A stretch of 64,000 nucleotides of DNA from Syncephalis fuscata (taxonomy: Eukaryota > Zoopagomycota > Zoopagomycetes > Zoopagales > Piptocephalidaceae). Below, piece by piece: positions 1 through 17,618 of this stretch. The translations under genes were made by a program, and so were the position numbers. The stretch is from NCBI GenBank assembly GCA_025786725.1, contig JAHLTZ010000003.1, forward strand, positions 248,001 through 312,000. The letters run 5' to 3'. Numbering within the stretch: the first letter of the stretch is position 1; the number at the start of each line of letters is the position of its first letter. The notes beneath the pieces were generated by a model. That model was not told the origin of the DNA, did no database searches, and was given only the letters and a program-made list of their open reading frames with translations.

Positions 1-269
1 CACTACTTTACATAAAAGTCATCAGTATATAGCATGTCTATTAATAAAATAACAAATGTGGCACTTTTGTATTATTTCGCCATAGCTATTCTTTTAAATG
101 TCGCTCACCATATGGCATGGCTTTTACAGGCCAGCGTATGCTGCAATAGCTGTGACGTTTAAAGAAAGCATCGTACGCGTTATTTACTGTGTGATTTCAT
201 TGGTCAATGAAAACCAAAAAATACATTCTTTATTTTTTCTTAAATCTCTAACGTCCAATAACACTTACT

Positions 270-4187
<3,918 letters not shown>

Positions 4188-4237
4188 AATTTACTTTGCG
4201 TTTCCTACTTGTTTCCACCATTCCTTACTTCAACGCA

Positions 4238-4450
4238 ATAAATCTTTTTACGCAATTGATCGTAATGATTCGATTAATTGATTTGTGTTTAAATTCTCAT
4301 TTACAATAAATATTAATACATGTAATGACATTATCATTTTTTATAAAATATAATTAAAGGTAACAGAAAATTGGATTAGTAGCTGCTATTCTAAACAGTT
4401 CAATACAACTTACATTCTGTAGCAATGATATCGATAATTATCTAGTTAAT
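4238..4450 (+). repeat. Dispersed repeat, left module (copy A)
   Basis: The segment just 3' of LARS2 resembles 20026-20220 in the same orientation. Shared blocks include GCAATAAATC, TTTACGCAAT, CACAATAAATATT-like and GGATTAGTAG-like stretches, with roughly three quarters of bases matching by eye. A short part (AGCAATGATATC-ATAATTATCTAG) recurs near 11495. The element is unidentified and non-coding, with no terminal repeats recognised. Confidence 0.6.
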
Positions 4451-4489
4451 TGTTTTGAAGTTATTGAGCATATATGCATGAGTAGATAA

Positions 4490-5150
4490 CTGACATTAAT
4501 CAACGTTTATTAATAATAAAGCTAGAACAAAAATAAAAGTAGTTTTGGATGCAGGAAGGCTATGCGAGTATATAATGATATATAAAATGATAAATGTACA
4601 GTAAGAAAGCATATAAAATGACGTTAGATTTATAGTGTATATAGTGAAATGAGCGGAGTATATTGCTGCATATAATAAATAGAACGTGTCTAGTGTATCA
4701 TAGAACGGTATAGAATAGTATGTAATATATTGAAAGTAATATAAATGAATAGAGTATATATGTATACTAAGTATATGCATATTGGATAATAAATCTACGA
4801 TGATAAGTATTTTGGACCCTGATGTGAATTACTCATAATTTTATTTTTAATAGAAGAGGTTTAATTTAAAAGTGTAAATATTATTAAATGTAGTCATTTG
4901 ATCACCAAACAAAACAATAAATGACTAGTAAATTGTTTAATGTTTGCAAAAGAAATATTATTTTTGTTTAATTAATAAATAATGTAATATATACAAACCA
5001 TAAATTGAATGACATTGTACATAAAAAGACTATGAACAAATTAAATACAAATGAGGGAATTGTTAAGTAGTAGAATAAAAGAAATAATAAAAATTAATAG
5101 TATAAAAGCAAATATAATTATAAAATATGTCATCAATAAAACAATGACAG
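4490..5150 (+). repeat. Dispersed repeat, right module (copy A); inverted copy at 20866-21515
   Basis: Reading 20866-21515 on the minus strand reproduces this segment for about 650 bp with scattered substitutions and small indels. Landmarks in both are the GTAGTTTTGGATGCAGGAAGGCTATG block, ATATTGCTGCATATAATAAATAGAACGTG, TTTTGGACCCTGATGTGAATTACTC, and the ATTTGATCACCAAACAAAACAATAAATGAC block. A more diverged copy of part of it lies at about 12165-12340. No convincing ORF or transposase is visible. It could be a decayed transposon or a duplicated intergenic module. Confidence 0.8.
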
Positions 5151-6646
5151 CAGTACCAAAAGAGTATTTTAAATAGATTACTATCTAAGATTATTGTTGC
5201 ATGACATCTCTAAGTTAGTATATGTAAAATATGGCGCATCAATACATTTAGAAAGGCAAAGTGATGTTTTACTAGTTATATAAATAAATAGAATGTATCT
5301 ATTTTAATAATTCTAAATTTATTACAATTGTGTGCACAAATTATTTGACTGAAGAAGCGATTTACAATTTATTATTTTATTTCCAAAAAAGTAGTGGGCT
5401 CAAAGTAAAATAACTTTTCATTATTAGATAAATGATGATTAAAGTTACTGTGAAACCGTATTTTCACACCATCCATGATAACATTGGATGAACTTAACTC
5501 CATTTTAAAAGTGCGTTGCTGTTGCCACTATCGGCCATTTGTGCCGTGCTACTCCGACGCGATAAGCATGGTATTATTTAGGGAAAATCGATATTTCCTA
5601 TCAGTAGTCGTGGACAAATGACCGCATAATGACGACATTTATTGGCTAAATCTATATAGAATTGTATCAACGCAGACTTCCCTTTTCTCCAACGGGCCGT
5701 GTAACCATGTGTGCATCAATCTAGTTCTATTTTGTTTTAACAAAAAAGGATTCAATGGATGGCGGTGGCGGCGGCAGGATCAAGTACCCGGCCAAAAAGT
5801 CAAGTGTTATCGTAGTACAGCGCGGAGTTGAATAGTCGTGCGACAAGGATGTGGGATAAAATCAAACTACTAACAACATCGTTTGTCTCGTGAACGAAAG
5901 TAAGCCGAGGAAGGAAGACAATGATGAAATAATGAAAGAAAGGAAGGAAGAAAGGAAGGAGTAGTATATCAGAATACCGCTTTAAACAACGCGAACAACA
6001 TTAGAAAAAGCTATAAATCGCACAATAAACATCATAGTTAGTACTACTGATTAACCAACTTTTAACTGTTTCTTGAAAGCAATATTCAATTGCTTCCTCT
6101 TTCCTGCTTAACCGATTCAACGTGCCATTCCAAAGTGTCTATCTTATGAATTAACACTTGAGATTATTACGATTATTCTTGATACTTTGATCACTTTATT
6201 CATTGCAGTGTGTGTTGATTCGCGCATACTTGATTACCAATTTGTGTGTTGCTACCGTAATGATTGCTGAGATCAATTAGTAAGTACGCGATAAAACTTG
6301 TAGTAATATGTTTTGGACCAATATAGTTACGAGCTATGCCATGACGGTGATGATTGCTGCTTAATGATGGATTAATTACCGTAATTGTCGAGTAATGTGT
6401 TATTTCTTTAAATCATATTTCTATAATATTAGTTGCTTTTATGTATTTTATCAATAGAGAAGTTGCACAACTATGCGTTACTAGCCGATTTAGAATATGT
6501 ATATTATCGATCGATCGCTCTGAAGTGTTACACAATAGACTATTTTCGCATGTATAACTACATTAGTTACGCTTGTACATGATTATATAGCGTTTTACTT
6601 ACAACTGCTTTCACTTTTCTCTCTCGTTATTTCTTTAGAATTTAAG
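5151..6646. other. Intergenic, 5' region of the P5 ATPase gene
   Basis: AT-rich DNA with no ORF I can support. A purine-rich tract (GGAAGGAAGAAAGGAAGG-type) lies at 5935-5962. A GC-richer patch lies around 5690-5830. The 600 bp before 6647 probably hold the promoter and 5' leader, but no core promoter element is clear enough to call. Confidence 0.5.
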
Positions 6647-9600
6647 ATGTTTGCTCTCCCTAAGCTTGTCATGGTAGTCAGCCAACGATGGCCGTACTTG
6701 CTATCAACGTTACTCTGCCTTAACCTGGCCATACTATTATCACCAACAAGTGCCATACCCGTGTTTAATAGCAGTAAGTAATTATCGAACAGACTAGTTT
6801 GTCTTGCATGGTAGCGTATCAATTGCAAAGTACTGACCAATTAAAATTAACTAGTCAATTCGGTTGATACTTCTGGCAATGTCTGTCCTCGTATGCCCGC
6901 TCGAAATCAAGCCTGTCCATTACTTTGTGTACGAGATCCGCTACGTGACTGTCCCGAACTCGTAAGACCTGCTTGCCCAAAAGGGAAACGGTTTTGCGGC
7001 GATGGTACATGTCAGTCATCTTGCCGTGGTATTGTTAATGCTTGTACTTGTGGTGGATCAGCAACATCCTCTGGTGGATTATCTAACGAGTACTACTTGC
7101 CATGCATGGCAAATCAATTGACAAATATACCACTCCTTGACCGAGAAAAGCGTAAAGAGCAAATCATATCTTCGTGTGCTAGTGATTTACAGCTTGATCT
7201 TGGCAATATTGGTAACGCTACTGGTGATCCACTGGCCGACAATGCTCCACAGCATGCCTGGCTTCAATGTCCGTTGCGTGACCCGCCTAAATTCTCCTTT
7301 ACCGAAGCAACATTCATAGCCATCTATGTCTATCTTGGTGTTCTAGTTGCATTGCTTAGCTGCTGGCAGCTATACAAACGATTCTACGAATCAAAGACTA
7401 TGGCTCATGAAATCTCAAATGTATTACCGTCCAAGTATAATACCAATTTATCCAATGATACAAAAACAAGATCTCGAACTTCTTCTTCGGTTCAGGAAAA
7501 AGCACACCGTCCAAGCGATATTTCTTTTGAATCATCGGCGCTGACTTCGAATGAAGGCAGTGTAGTCAGTAACGACGACTCTGATTGCAAGTTTCATGGC
7601 TATTATACCAGTTTCATTGGTTTACTGGCCTACTCGGTCCTCCATCTTACAACTCTTATCTTTTTTGTTATACTTGCTGTCATTGTGGCTGATTACTACG
7701 GTGCAGTTACCGGTGTAGACTTTGGTGTACTTCTTACGTCAGATATAAGTTCTGTTACGTTTATTGCTATTTGGCATGTTTTGGCTGTTTGGCTAGTCAC
7801 ACTCAATTTCCTACATCCACGACTTCGTAATTATTTCCGACTACGTACTATTCTATCACGTGCGCAATTTGTTCAAGTTGCCAAAACACAACCAACCATG
7901 ATTATGCTTACTGATGATCACGAAACACGTGATTTAAGCTTTATTGATCGTGTTATGAAGTTTGTTTCCAAATTAGAACAGTGGTTTGTCAAATTAGTGG
8001 GGTAAGTGTACAACGTTACTATTAATTAATATAATTAATGTACTAATAATTGTTTTGTAGTGCAAATGTGATCATTCAAAGCGTTCCGGTGCAAGTAACT
8101 ACCAATGGTAGACGATACTTTGAGTTCCAATGCACTCGTTATGTACAAGACTCAGTGACAGGAAAATTTGCTCCCTATACGCATAACCTTGGTAGAACCT
8201 ATGGTGAATTGCGATCGCATGCCAGTGGTTTAGCAGCAAATGCGGCAACACAGCTTCGTGACTTGCTTGGCCCAAACTTTATTCGCGTTGATGTGCCATC
8301 ATTTATCGCTGCACTGTTTCAAGAGTTTCGTGCTTTCTTCTACATCTACCAAGTTATGTGTTTATGGGTCTGGTACTACTTTGCTTATGCCAATATGGCC
8401 GCTGTTCAAACAGTAGTTATTTTTGTTTCGGCCTTGGTTAAAGTAGTAATTCGACTTCATTCGGAACGCAAAGTAAAGCGATTGGCCGAACATCGCGATG
8501 TTTGCCGTGTATTCCGCGAAGGCGAATGGCGTACCAATCTTTCTACAACTGAGTTGGTTCCTGGGGATGTTATTGAGATTGTGTCAAATACCAAAAAGTC
8601 GATGCCTTGTGACGCCGTCATTCTTAGCGGAGAGGTGATTGTTGATGAAAGTTCACTTACCGGCGAATCGATGCCCATACGTAAATTTGCCATGCGCCCA
8701 GAGGAATCCAATGTCGCATTCCAGCCTCATGGCTCATCCAAATCGGTTATGTTATTCTCTGGCACCACTGTATTACAAACGACAAAATCTAGTTCTGCCG
8801 AAAAAGATAATTTTAGCGGTGTTACAGCACTGGTTGTTGCAACCAATACTGCCACCGATAAAGGAAAGCTTGTACGCAAAATTCTATTTCCTGCTCCAGT
8901 CTCGTTTGTTTTTAATGAGCATCTGCGCGTCGTTATTTGTATTCTGCTACTTTGGGGATTTATCTGCTTCTGCTTAACCATGTGGCTTATGGGCCGTGGT
9001 GATGCTGGCAGCTGGTTCTATGGCATATTTGCCATCTCTTACGTAATGAGTCCACTCTTACCGGCCACACTCGTGGTGGGACAGTCAGTGGCTGCAGCTA
9101 GATTGCGACGTAAGCAGATATTCTGTATCGACTTGCCTCGTGTAATGATTGCCGGCAAAGTGCGCGTCTTTTGCTTTGACAAAACTGGTACATTAACCAA
9201 GGAAGGCCTTGATTATTATGGCGTTCAATCAGTTGCAACATCGACTAGTTTTGGTAATGAGTCTTCAGTTTTTACCAATGATTGCCAACCATCAGTTGAA
9301 CATCTACCGCGTTTGGTGCAAATTGCCTTGGCTTCTTGCCATGCAGTATCCGCAGTAGATGGACGTCTTATTGGCAATCCAGTCGATATTGAACAGTTCC
9401 GCGCTACTGGTTGGCAGCTGCAAAAGGAAGCGCAGCCTGGCTTTTTAGACACGCTTATACCGTCCATCACATCTGCAGCCTCCGTTGGTATACCAGTTCA
9501 TGTCGTAAAACGGTTTGAATTTGTTCATGCACGCGCTTCAATGTCTGTCGTCGTGCAAGATCCATCTGATGGCCACTTACATATATTTATGAAAGGATCA

Positions 9601-11213
9601 TTTGAACGAGTTAAGGACGCATGCAATGCCAATTCACTGCCTCTTGACTATGACGAGAAAGCTGCCAAATATGCTGCAGAAGGCTGCTACGTACTCGCCC
9701 TTGGACATTGCGACCTTGGTCCAATTGCACCAGATGCTGTCACTGAAATGACCCGTGACGATCTAGAGCGTAATTGTAACTTTATTGGATTGTTATTATT
9801 TAAGAATCAACTCAAACATGATACAACGACAGCCATTACCGAATTGAAAGAAGGCGATACTCGTACCGTTATGATTACCGGTGATAATGCACTTACGGGT
9901 GTCTATATTGCTCGTCAATGTGGCATGCTACCACATGGTGTACGTGTTCTACTGGCCGATGAGCCAAAGAAAGATTTAAAGAGCAATCTTGAGCTATCTT
10001 CAAACCCGTCTTCTCGTCTTTATTGGAAAGATATTGTCACAGGTGAATTCATAGATGATGTCGAGGCTGCACTTGCCGACCAGGCTGCTCCGCCAACCGA
10101 ACTGGCTGTTACGGGCAAAGCCTTTGCAATACTGCAGCAAACCGGCCAGATACGTCGTTTATTATTACACACCCGCGTGTTTGCCCGAATGACTCCGGAG
10201 GATAAGGTGCAATGTGTGCAGCTACATATGGAACGAGCTATTACGGCCATGTGTGGTGATGGTGGCAATGACTGTGGTGCATTGCGAGTTGCCCATTGTG
10301 GCATTGCGCTCAGCAATGCTGAAGCATCCATTGTTTCGCCATTCAGCACAGGTAATCCGTCAATTGATAGTTGTGTTGAGTTATTACGACAGGGTCGTGC
10401 CGCTCTTGCCACTTCATTTACCGGCTACAAGTTCCTGGTTACTTATGGTGAAGTGATGGCCTTCCGAGGTATTATGCAATCCTATTTCTCAGTAGTTATG
10501 TCGCAATGGATTTACGTATTGATTGATAGTATCATTACCGTTGGTCTTTCTTTCGCGCTTACTCAGGCACAGCCAGCCCGTCGATTGGCTGCACTTCGAC
10601 CAACAGCTCGTCTATTCGGTGCACAAACGCTTTCATCGGTGGTAGGCCAAGTAGCCATTAATATTGCCTTTCTATTTGGCGCCTTTGGTCTACTTTATCG
10701 CCAGTCTTGGTTCCGCTGTCACGAATTCGACAGTAGATCGGTCGATAATAGAAAATGGTGGCTATTAGGTGACAATTACGAGGCGCAAAACATTGCCTGT
10801 ATCACATTGTTCCAATTCCTTGCCGCGGCCTTTGCCTATAACTTTGGTCATCGTTTCCGTCGTACATGGTGGCGCAACTGGGTATTTGTCGTATTTTGGA
10901 CGGCCGTTTACTGCTTCTATCGGCCATTATCCTTGCTGATCCAAATCGTGTCGGCTGTCTATTCCGTATGAACTGCGGTGATCCTGATGTGCTAGAAGGT
11001 CTTGGCTATTTGCGACCCACTTGGAGTATAGAAACTTACAATAGTCCGCTTGGTCATAATGTCATGCCAACGCGATTCCGCTGGACCATCTGGGGAATGG
11101 CTCAAGCCAATCTTATCTGTATTGTTATTTACGAATCATTTGGTATTTTAGGTCCTATCCGTCGCTTTGTTATGCGTAAGCATCCATCTCAACGCCTTGA
11201 AATGAAACGATAA
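6647..11213 (+). CDS. P5B-type P-type ATPase (ATP13A/Ypk9-like) with signal peptide and Cys-rich head
   Basis: Likely an endosomal or vacuolar membrane pump of the P5B family, whose known members export polyamines. Three exons: 6647-6773, 6855-8001 and 8061-11213 (about 1475 aa). Exon 1 encodes a hydrophobic signal sequence ending near LLSPTSA. Exon 2 opens with a Cys-rich stretch at residues about 53-110 (CPKGKRFCGDGTCQSSC), then membrane spans. Exon 3 carries DESSLTGES, the catalytic DKTGTLT (Asp near residue 798), ITGDN and GDGGNDCGALR. The P5 signature before the phosphorylation domain reads SPLLPATL, where P5B proteins usually have PPALP, so the first Pro is replaced. A missing-base frame slip lies at about 10911-10935; the reading continues as ILADPNRVGCLFRMNCG, giving the usual C-terminal membrane region. 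Family assignment is secure; substrate is inferred. Confidence 0.9.
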
Positions 11214-11454
11214 GGGCTGACTTTTACTTTGTACCTTCTATTTTGAGTTTCCAAAGTAAAATTCGTCCAATTGAAGCCATGCTATTGTTATAAGCAATAT
11301 AATTATATTGCTTCTTATTAAAATGCTATTAATAAATTGTTTTAAATGAAGAATGTAACACACTATTTGATTTATTGGAACATTCAAGGTCGAGCATTGT
11401 TATTGTTAGTTATGTGTAGAAAGATTGATTGAATATTAACATATTACAATGAGT

Positions 11455-12340
11455 TACATTCACTACAATTACAATCATGCTAGTTATTTTAGCAATGATA
11501 TCAATAATTATCTAGTTAATTGTTATATTTGATTGTGCTAGTGCCGTTGCGCTAATATATACATACTATGTACCATTTCATTTTAACCTTTAATTTTAAT
11601 ACTATTTGATCTATTGAACATATAATCGATGGTGAGTGGCATTAAATATCAAATTATAATAATTTAAGTATTTTACAATAACAACAATATAGATTATTAT
11701 TTATTCATTGCTATCATTTATCTATTTATCATATTTTATTGTAAGTAACATGAGATACTATTTAACATTTATTAACACTAATATTGGATATTGAAATAGT
11801 GTGGACTGATTCAGCTTCACTTGAATTAATCGGATATAGCGCCGCTTCAACAAATAGCAATTCTCAGTATCAAAAAGTAATTGGCGGCTTAATATTCGAG
11901 TTATAGATCTTTTTGTCCCCAGTTTAAGAATAGGGGTTCAAAGTTCAATAGCTCCACGATAAGTAGTAAAATATCTATAGAATAAAATATATATTCTACA
12001 TACATAGCAGCAGTATTGTATCTAACAGTGTAAAATCAATAATTCTTATATTATTATTACATTATTTAAATCAATTTGCCTAATTAAGCTAGTATTTGCA
12101 AACAAACATAATGTATGTAGTGAAATAAATCTGTGTAAAAGCGATAGATGAATGATGGATAAATGCGTACTAGATAATCAATCTATGATGATGAGCATCT
12201 TGGACTCCGATGTGACTCACCGCCTGATTCTATATTTAATAATTAAATATGTAGTTTAATTGTGTGAATATGATTAATGTTGTCATTTGACTACCAAATC
12301 ACACTATAATTCAATGATGTGTGTAATTGTTACCATTTTT
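11455..12340 (+). repeat. Diverged copy B of the 4.2-5.1 kb repeat, 3' of the ATPase gene
   Basis: Two islands match copy A. Around 11495-11525 the AGCAATGATATC-ATAATTATCTAG block recurs. Around 12165-12340 the TTGGAC-C-GATGTGA and GTCATTTGA-ACCAAA blocks recur, in the same order and orientation as at 4790-4925. The DNA between the islands is AT-rich and unmatched. Both copies lie directly downstream of a plus-strand gene. Confidence 0.55.
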
Positions 12341-13531
12341 CACCCCATACTCCATGTCCAATCAAAAGAATGTTTAGTTCAGTTACGTAAATGATATTCA
12401 ATGTAGTCGTTTAACTCTCAGGTTACATTAAGCTATTAGTAGAAAATAATAAATGTGTATTCAATTAAACAGTTATTTGTTAATAATTTGGTAATTAAAT
12501 GATGTCTACTATACTATATTCAACAGTATAAATAACAACAGTTTAAAAAAGGCGGAGTCTATAGTTGCCAGTAAAAAGGCAGCACTTCGGCATAAAACAG
12601 TCCTGTGCTACACATTTGGTCACTACCCCGACAATCGTAGAGCCGTGCTCTACAAATAAAGAAATTCCTCGGTCTTTTCACGTGCATAGTGTTTTATTGA
12701 TGCAGTGCTTGAATCACTTAACTGTGCCAATTTCGGCCCCCATTAAGCTAAGCGGTGATACTTGGAACTTTGTTACGCGTATGGTTAATAACTGAGAGAA
12801 TAGTACACGTGCCTATTCTATAACAACAGCATAACATCAATCCCATTTGCCAACAAGCTGACTCATTCCTTTTACTATTTCGACTTTTCTTGCACCCGTC
12901 CTTCTTTATCTTACTCAATTGTCTGCAGTAACGTGAACTCCTCGGTACCATCTTTTTATTATCACACACACACACTTTATCAACCGCAATACGAAACATT
13001 AAACGTTGCTTATAATAACGATTTTTGACTTGCTTGGCCACTTTACTTTGCTGCGCAAAAAATCACTTTGTTTGTCGCCCTTTGTTGCTGTAATTCTGCT
13101 TCCTTTGAAATTGTTATTGCTAGCAGCTTCTGAACAGTGTCGAATCAGCCGAGCTGCAGCGGCTGTTTGCACGCCTGCGTGCTGACTTTGAACTTAAAAC
13201 GCCCGCGTGCCGCCGTCTGGCATTTTTCCCAAGTTATTTCTTCTATTTGTCTATCAATCCATAGCTGCGCAACGCATCATTGACCTTCTTGTATATCAAT
13301 CCGTGTGTGCACGTGTCTATAGTTTGCAGCGTTTATTACTTGATTTCTTAACATTCAGTTTTTATTACTACGCTTATTGCATTGCAAATGCTCGCTTTCC
13401 CGTGAGCTCTTTGGCATAATATCTTTTCACTACGCCTAGGACTGCTCTTTTTTTCGAACCATTACATATTATGGTTTCTCTATTTAGCACAAAGATTTGA
13501 GCTGACGCTAACAGCTCGCGACAACATTCTC
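12341..13531. other. Intergenic, upstream of the PA-TM-RING gene
   Basis: No supported gene. Base composition rises in GC from about 13100 to 13220. That stretch contains the imperfect palindrome CAGCCGAGCTGCAGCGGCTG at 13146-13165, a candidate regulatory site. Short open frames here have no family features or codon continuity. Confidence 0.4.
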
Positions 13532-15547
<2,016 letters not shown>

Positions 15548-16074
15548 TAATTTGTCAATAGGATATTATTTCTTTCCTCTATCCATTCTGCATTAACATC
15601 AAGTACCTGTGAATCATTCCATTGCATAGTTATTAATATCACTAAATATTTCATTATTATTTAATTGTAATTTATAAACAACGATAATTTAAGTGTCTTA
15701 ATTCAAAATTAGATAAGTTAGATAATAAGAATAATAATCATAACAATAATAATCATAAAATACTAAATAATTATCAATATTGTGTCCGTTATCTTATCAT
15801 TTAAAATATAAAAATAAATCAACTAGATTTTAATGATTTATTTAATTATACATATGGGATACATTTATCTTTGTATAAAGTTGTTGTTGTTGTCTTCAAT
15901 ATGTGGATTGCAAAAAGTTATTACAAATAATCGATATTAATAGATGCCACGACAATAAGACTTTAAAATTACTTATTCATCAACAGTAGTCTTGGCCATT
16001 TACAGTGTATTTGCTTTAAATACTGATCGAATAAATGACACATTATTCTATACAAACTTTGATATTTGTTGAAT
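15548..16074. other. Intergenic, AT-rich
   Basis: About 530 bp of A/T-rich sequence with AATAAT-type runs (15725-15770). It probably holds the 3' end of the RING gene and the promoter of the acyltransferase. No ORF or RNA gene is visible. Confidence 0.5.
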
Positions 16075-17538
16075 ATGAGTTCTTTAAAAAATCAATATTT
16101 CTCTTGGTTTCCGTTTAAACGAACATCTCGTGAAATAAAAGATGAAAATACTGCTAAAACTATCTTGCGGCCGCCCAGTGACTTGTTATTACATGAGCCT
16201 ATCCAACTTACTGTATTCGATATGTTAGTGCCGCCCATTTATATACTTCATCTTCATTTCTTTCGTAATCCTAGTACGATTGCAACATTTATGCCAACAA
16301 ACAAATTAATAGCTAGTTTTCACCAAACATTAAATCAGTTTCCCGTATTATACGGAAAGTTGGATCATACCAATGATGGACCAACTCAAATAATACCGAC
16401 GGATCGGGGTATTACAATAACTGTTGAGCAGGCCACTGTTGAATTTGATGATATGGAGCCAGATTGGAGTATTTCTAAAATACCAAAAACATTTCTAGCA
16501 ACCGATTCACTACCACAAGCCGGTGATGCACCATTAATTGCTGCGCGCATTACACGATTGCCTAACAACGAGGGTGTTGCCATTAGTGTGGCAATTCATC
16601 ATTGCATCACTGATGACCATGGTCTTTTGCTATTTCTTAACACTTGGGCTGCCTACACACGTGGTGAACCAATCCAATCGTCACATTATAGTAATATCGA
16701 CTTGTTACGTTTACAAGGCCCTAACATATTAAATGATGGCGTGTATCGCTTGCTAAAAAAGAAATATACTGATGAACATAAGGATTTAATATTGTCTAGT
16801 ACAAAGTCAGCTTCAATAAAAACTGGCCTGTTTCGTATTTCAAGTGAACAGCTTCTTTGCTTGAAAAGGGATGCAGTTGATACACATGCAGCCTCAAACT
16901 TTATTCAAACAACAGCCGAGTCATGGGTATCGCCGAACGATGCGCTAATAGCACTTATCTGGAGGGCAATTATTCGAGCAAAACAACATTCTGCTAATAA
17001 ACAATCGAATCTTTATTTGTTTATAGATTCTCGACCACGATGGAATCCTCCATTGCCTAAGGAATTTTTCGGCAATGCTATTTATTGTTTAGAACTAAGT
17101 CTATTAACCGGCAATCTACTTCAAAAGCCAATCGGCGAAATAGCACGTCAAATCCACGAGGAGTCAGCAAAACTAAACGGTGACTATCTACAATCGACTC
17201 TAACTTCAAAACCAACACTTATATCACAGGCAAAAGAAGTGCAACATGCATTAATAACCGATACTGAAGTTGATGTTGGCATTACTAATCTAAGTTCTTT
17301 TCCTATCTATTCAGTCAACTTTGGCTATGGCACTCCTGTTTGTTGCCGTGTCTTTTCAAACCTACACAAAAACCGAGTTGTTATAATACCGGCACCTAAT
17401 TCATTTGAAGGTATAGAGGTGTTAATTGCACTGAATACCGATCATATTGATCGATTGTCAAAAGACGAAAGTTTGGCCATCATGCCAAGTATATTAATTA
17501 AAATCTTTAATAGTATAGTATGTTGTAAATCACAATAA
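16075..17538 (+). CDS. BAHD-family acyltransferase, intronless
   Basis: A CoA-dependent O/N-acyltransferase of the BAHD (transferase) superfamily, 487 aa from the ATG at 16075, close to the usual 430-500. The catalytic HxxxD motif is in AIHHCITDDHG (His about 175, Asp about 179). The structural DFGWG motif is present as NFGYG near residues 415-419. The order is conventional: an N-terminal half with the catalytic motif, then NDALIALIWRAIIRA, then the second half. There is no signal peptide or membrane segment, so it is cytosolic. The frame is uninterrupted from start to stop, which is unusual here both for lacking introns and for lacking frame slips. It could be part of secondary metabolism or a detoxifying acetyltransferase; the acceptor is unknown. 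Confidence 0.85.
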   Translation: MSSLKNQYFSWFPFKRTSREIKDENTAKTILRPPSDLLLHEPIQLTVFDMLVPPIYILHLHFFRNPSTIATFMPTNKLIASFHQTLNQFPVLYGKLDHTNDGPTQIIPTDRGITITVEQATVEFDDMEPDWSISKIPKTFLATDSLPQAGDAPLIAARITRLPNNEGVAISVAIHHCITDDHGLLLFLNTWAAYTRGEPIQSSHYSNIDLLRLQGPNILNDGVYRLLKKKYTDEHKDLILSSTKSASIKTGLFRISSEQLLCLKRDAVDTHAASNFIQTTAESWVSPNDALIALIWRAIIRAKQHSANKQSNLYLFIDSRPRWNPPLPKEFFGNAIYCLELSLLTGNLLQKPIGEIARQIHEESAKLNGDYLQSTLTSKPTLISQAKEVQHALITDTEVDVGITNLSSFPIYSVNFGYGTPVCCRVFSNLHKNRVVIIPAPNSFEGIEVLIALNTDHIDRLSKDESLAIMPSILIKIFNSIVCCKSQ

Positions 17539-17618
17539 ATCTTCATTAAACGATCATTGATACGGGGATATTGATGCTAATTGCTAAAAAATAAAAGTAA
17601 ATATAAAATAAATGGCCA

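Noticed and set aside
4496-4780. Minus-strand open frame of 94 codons in the 4.5 kb repeat
   Set aside because: The Tyr/Ile-rich translation follows from AT-rich DNA; the inverted copy at 21 kb carries indels that break the frame, so no selection for coding is apparent.
8457-8711. Antisense open frames over the P5 ATPase exon (also 9225-9470 and 10020-10412)
   Set aside because: They mirror a conserved coding exon and have no features of their own.
11930-11975. tRNA-like GGGGTTCAAAGTTC stretch
   Set aside because: No acceptor stem or anticodon arm can be folded around it.
13146-13165. Imperfect palindrome as a defined operator
   Set aside because: A single imperfect palindrome without a known factor or second copy is not enough to call a binding site.
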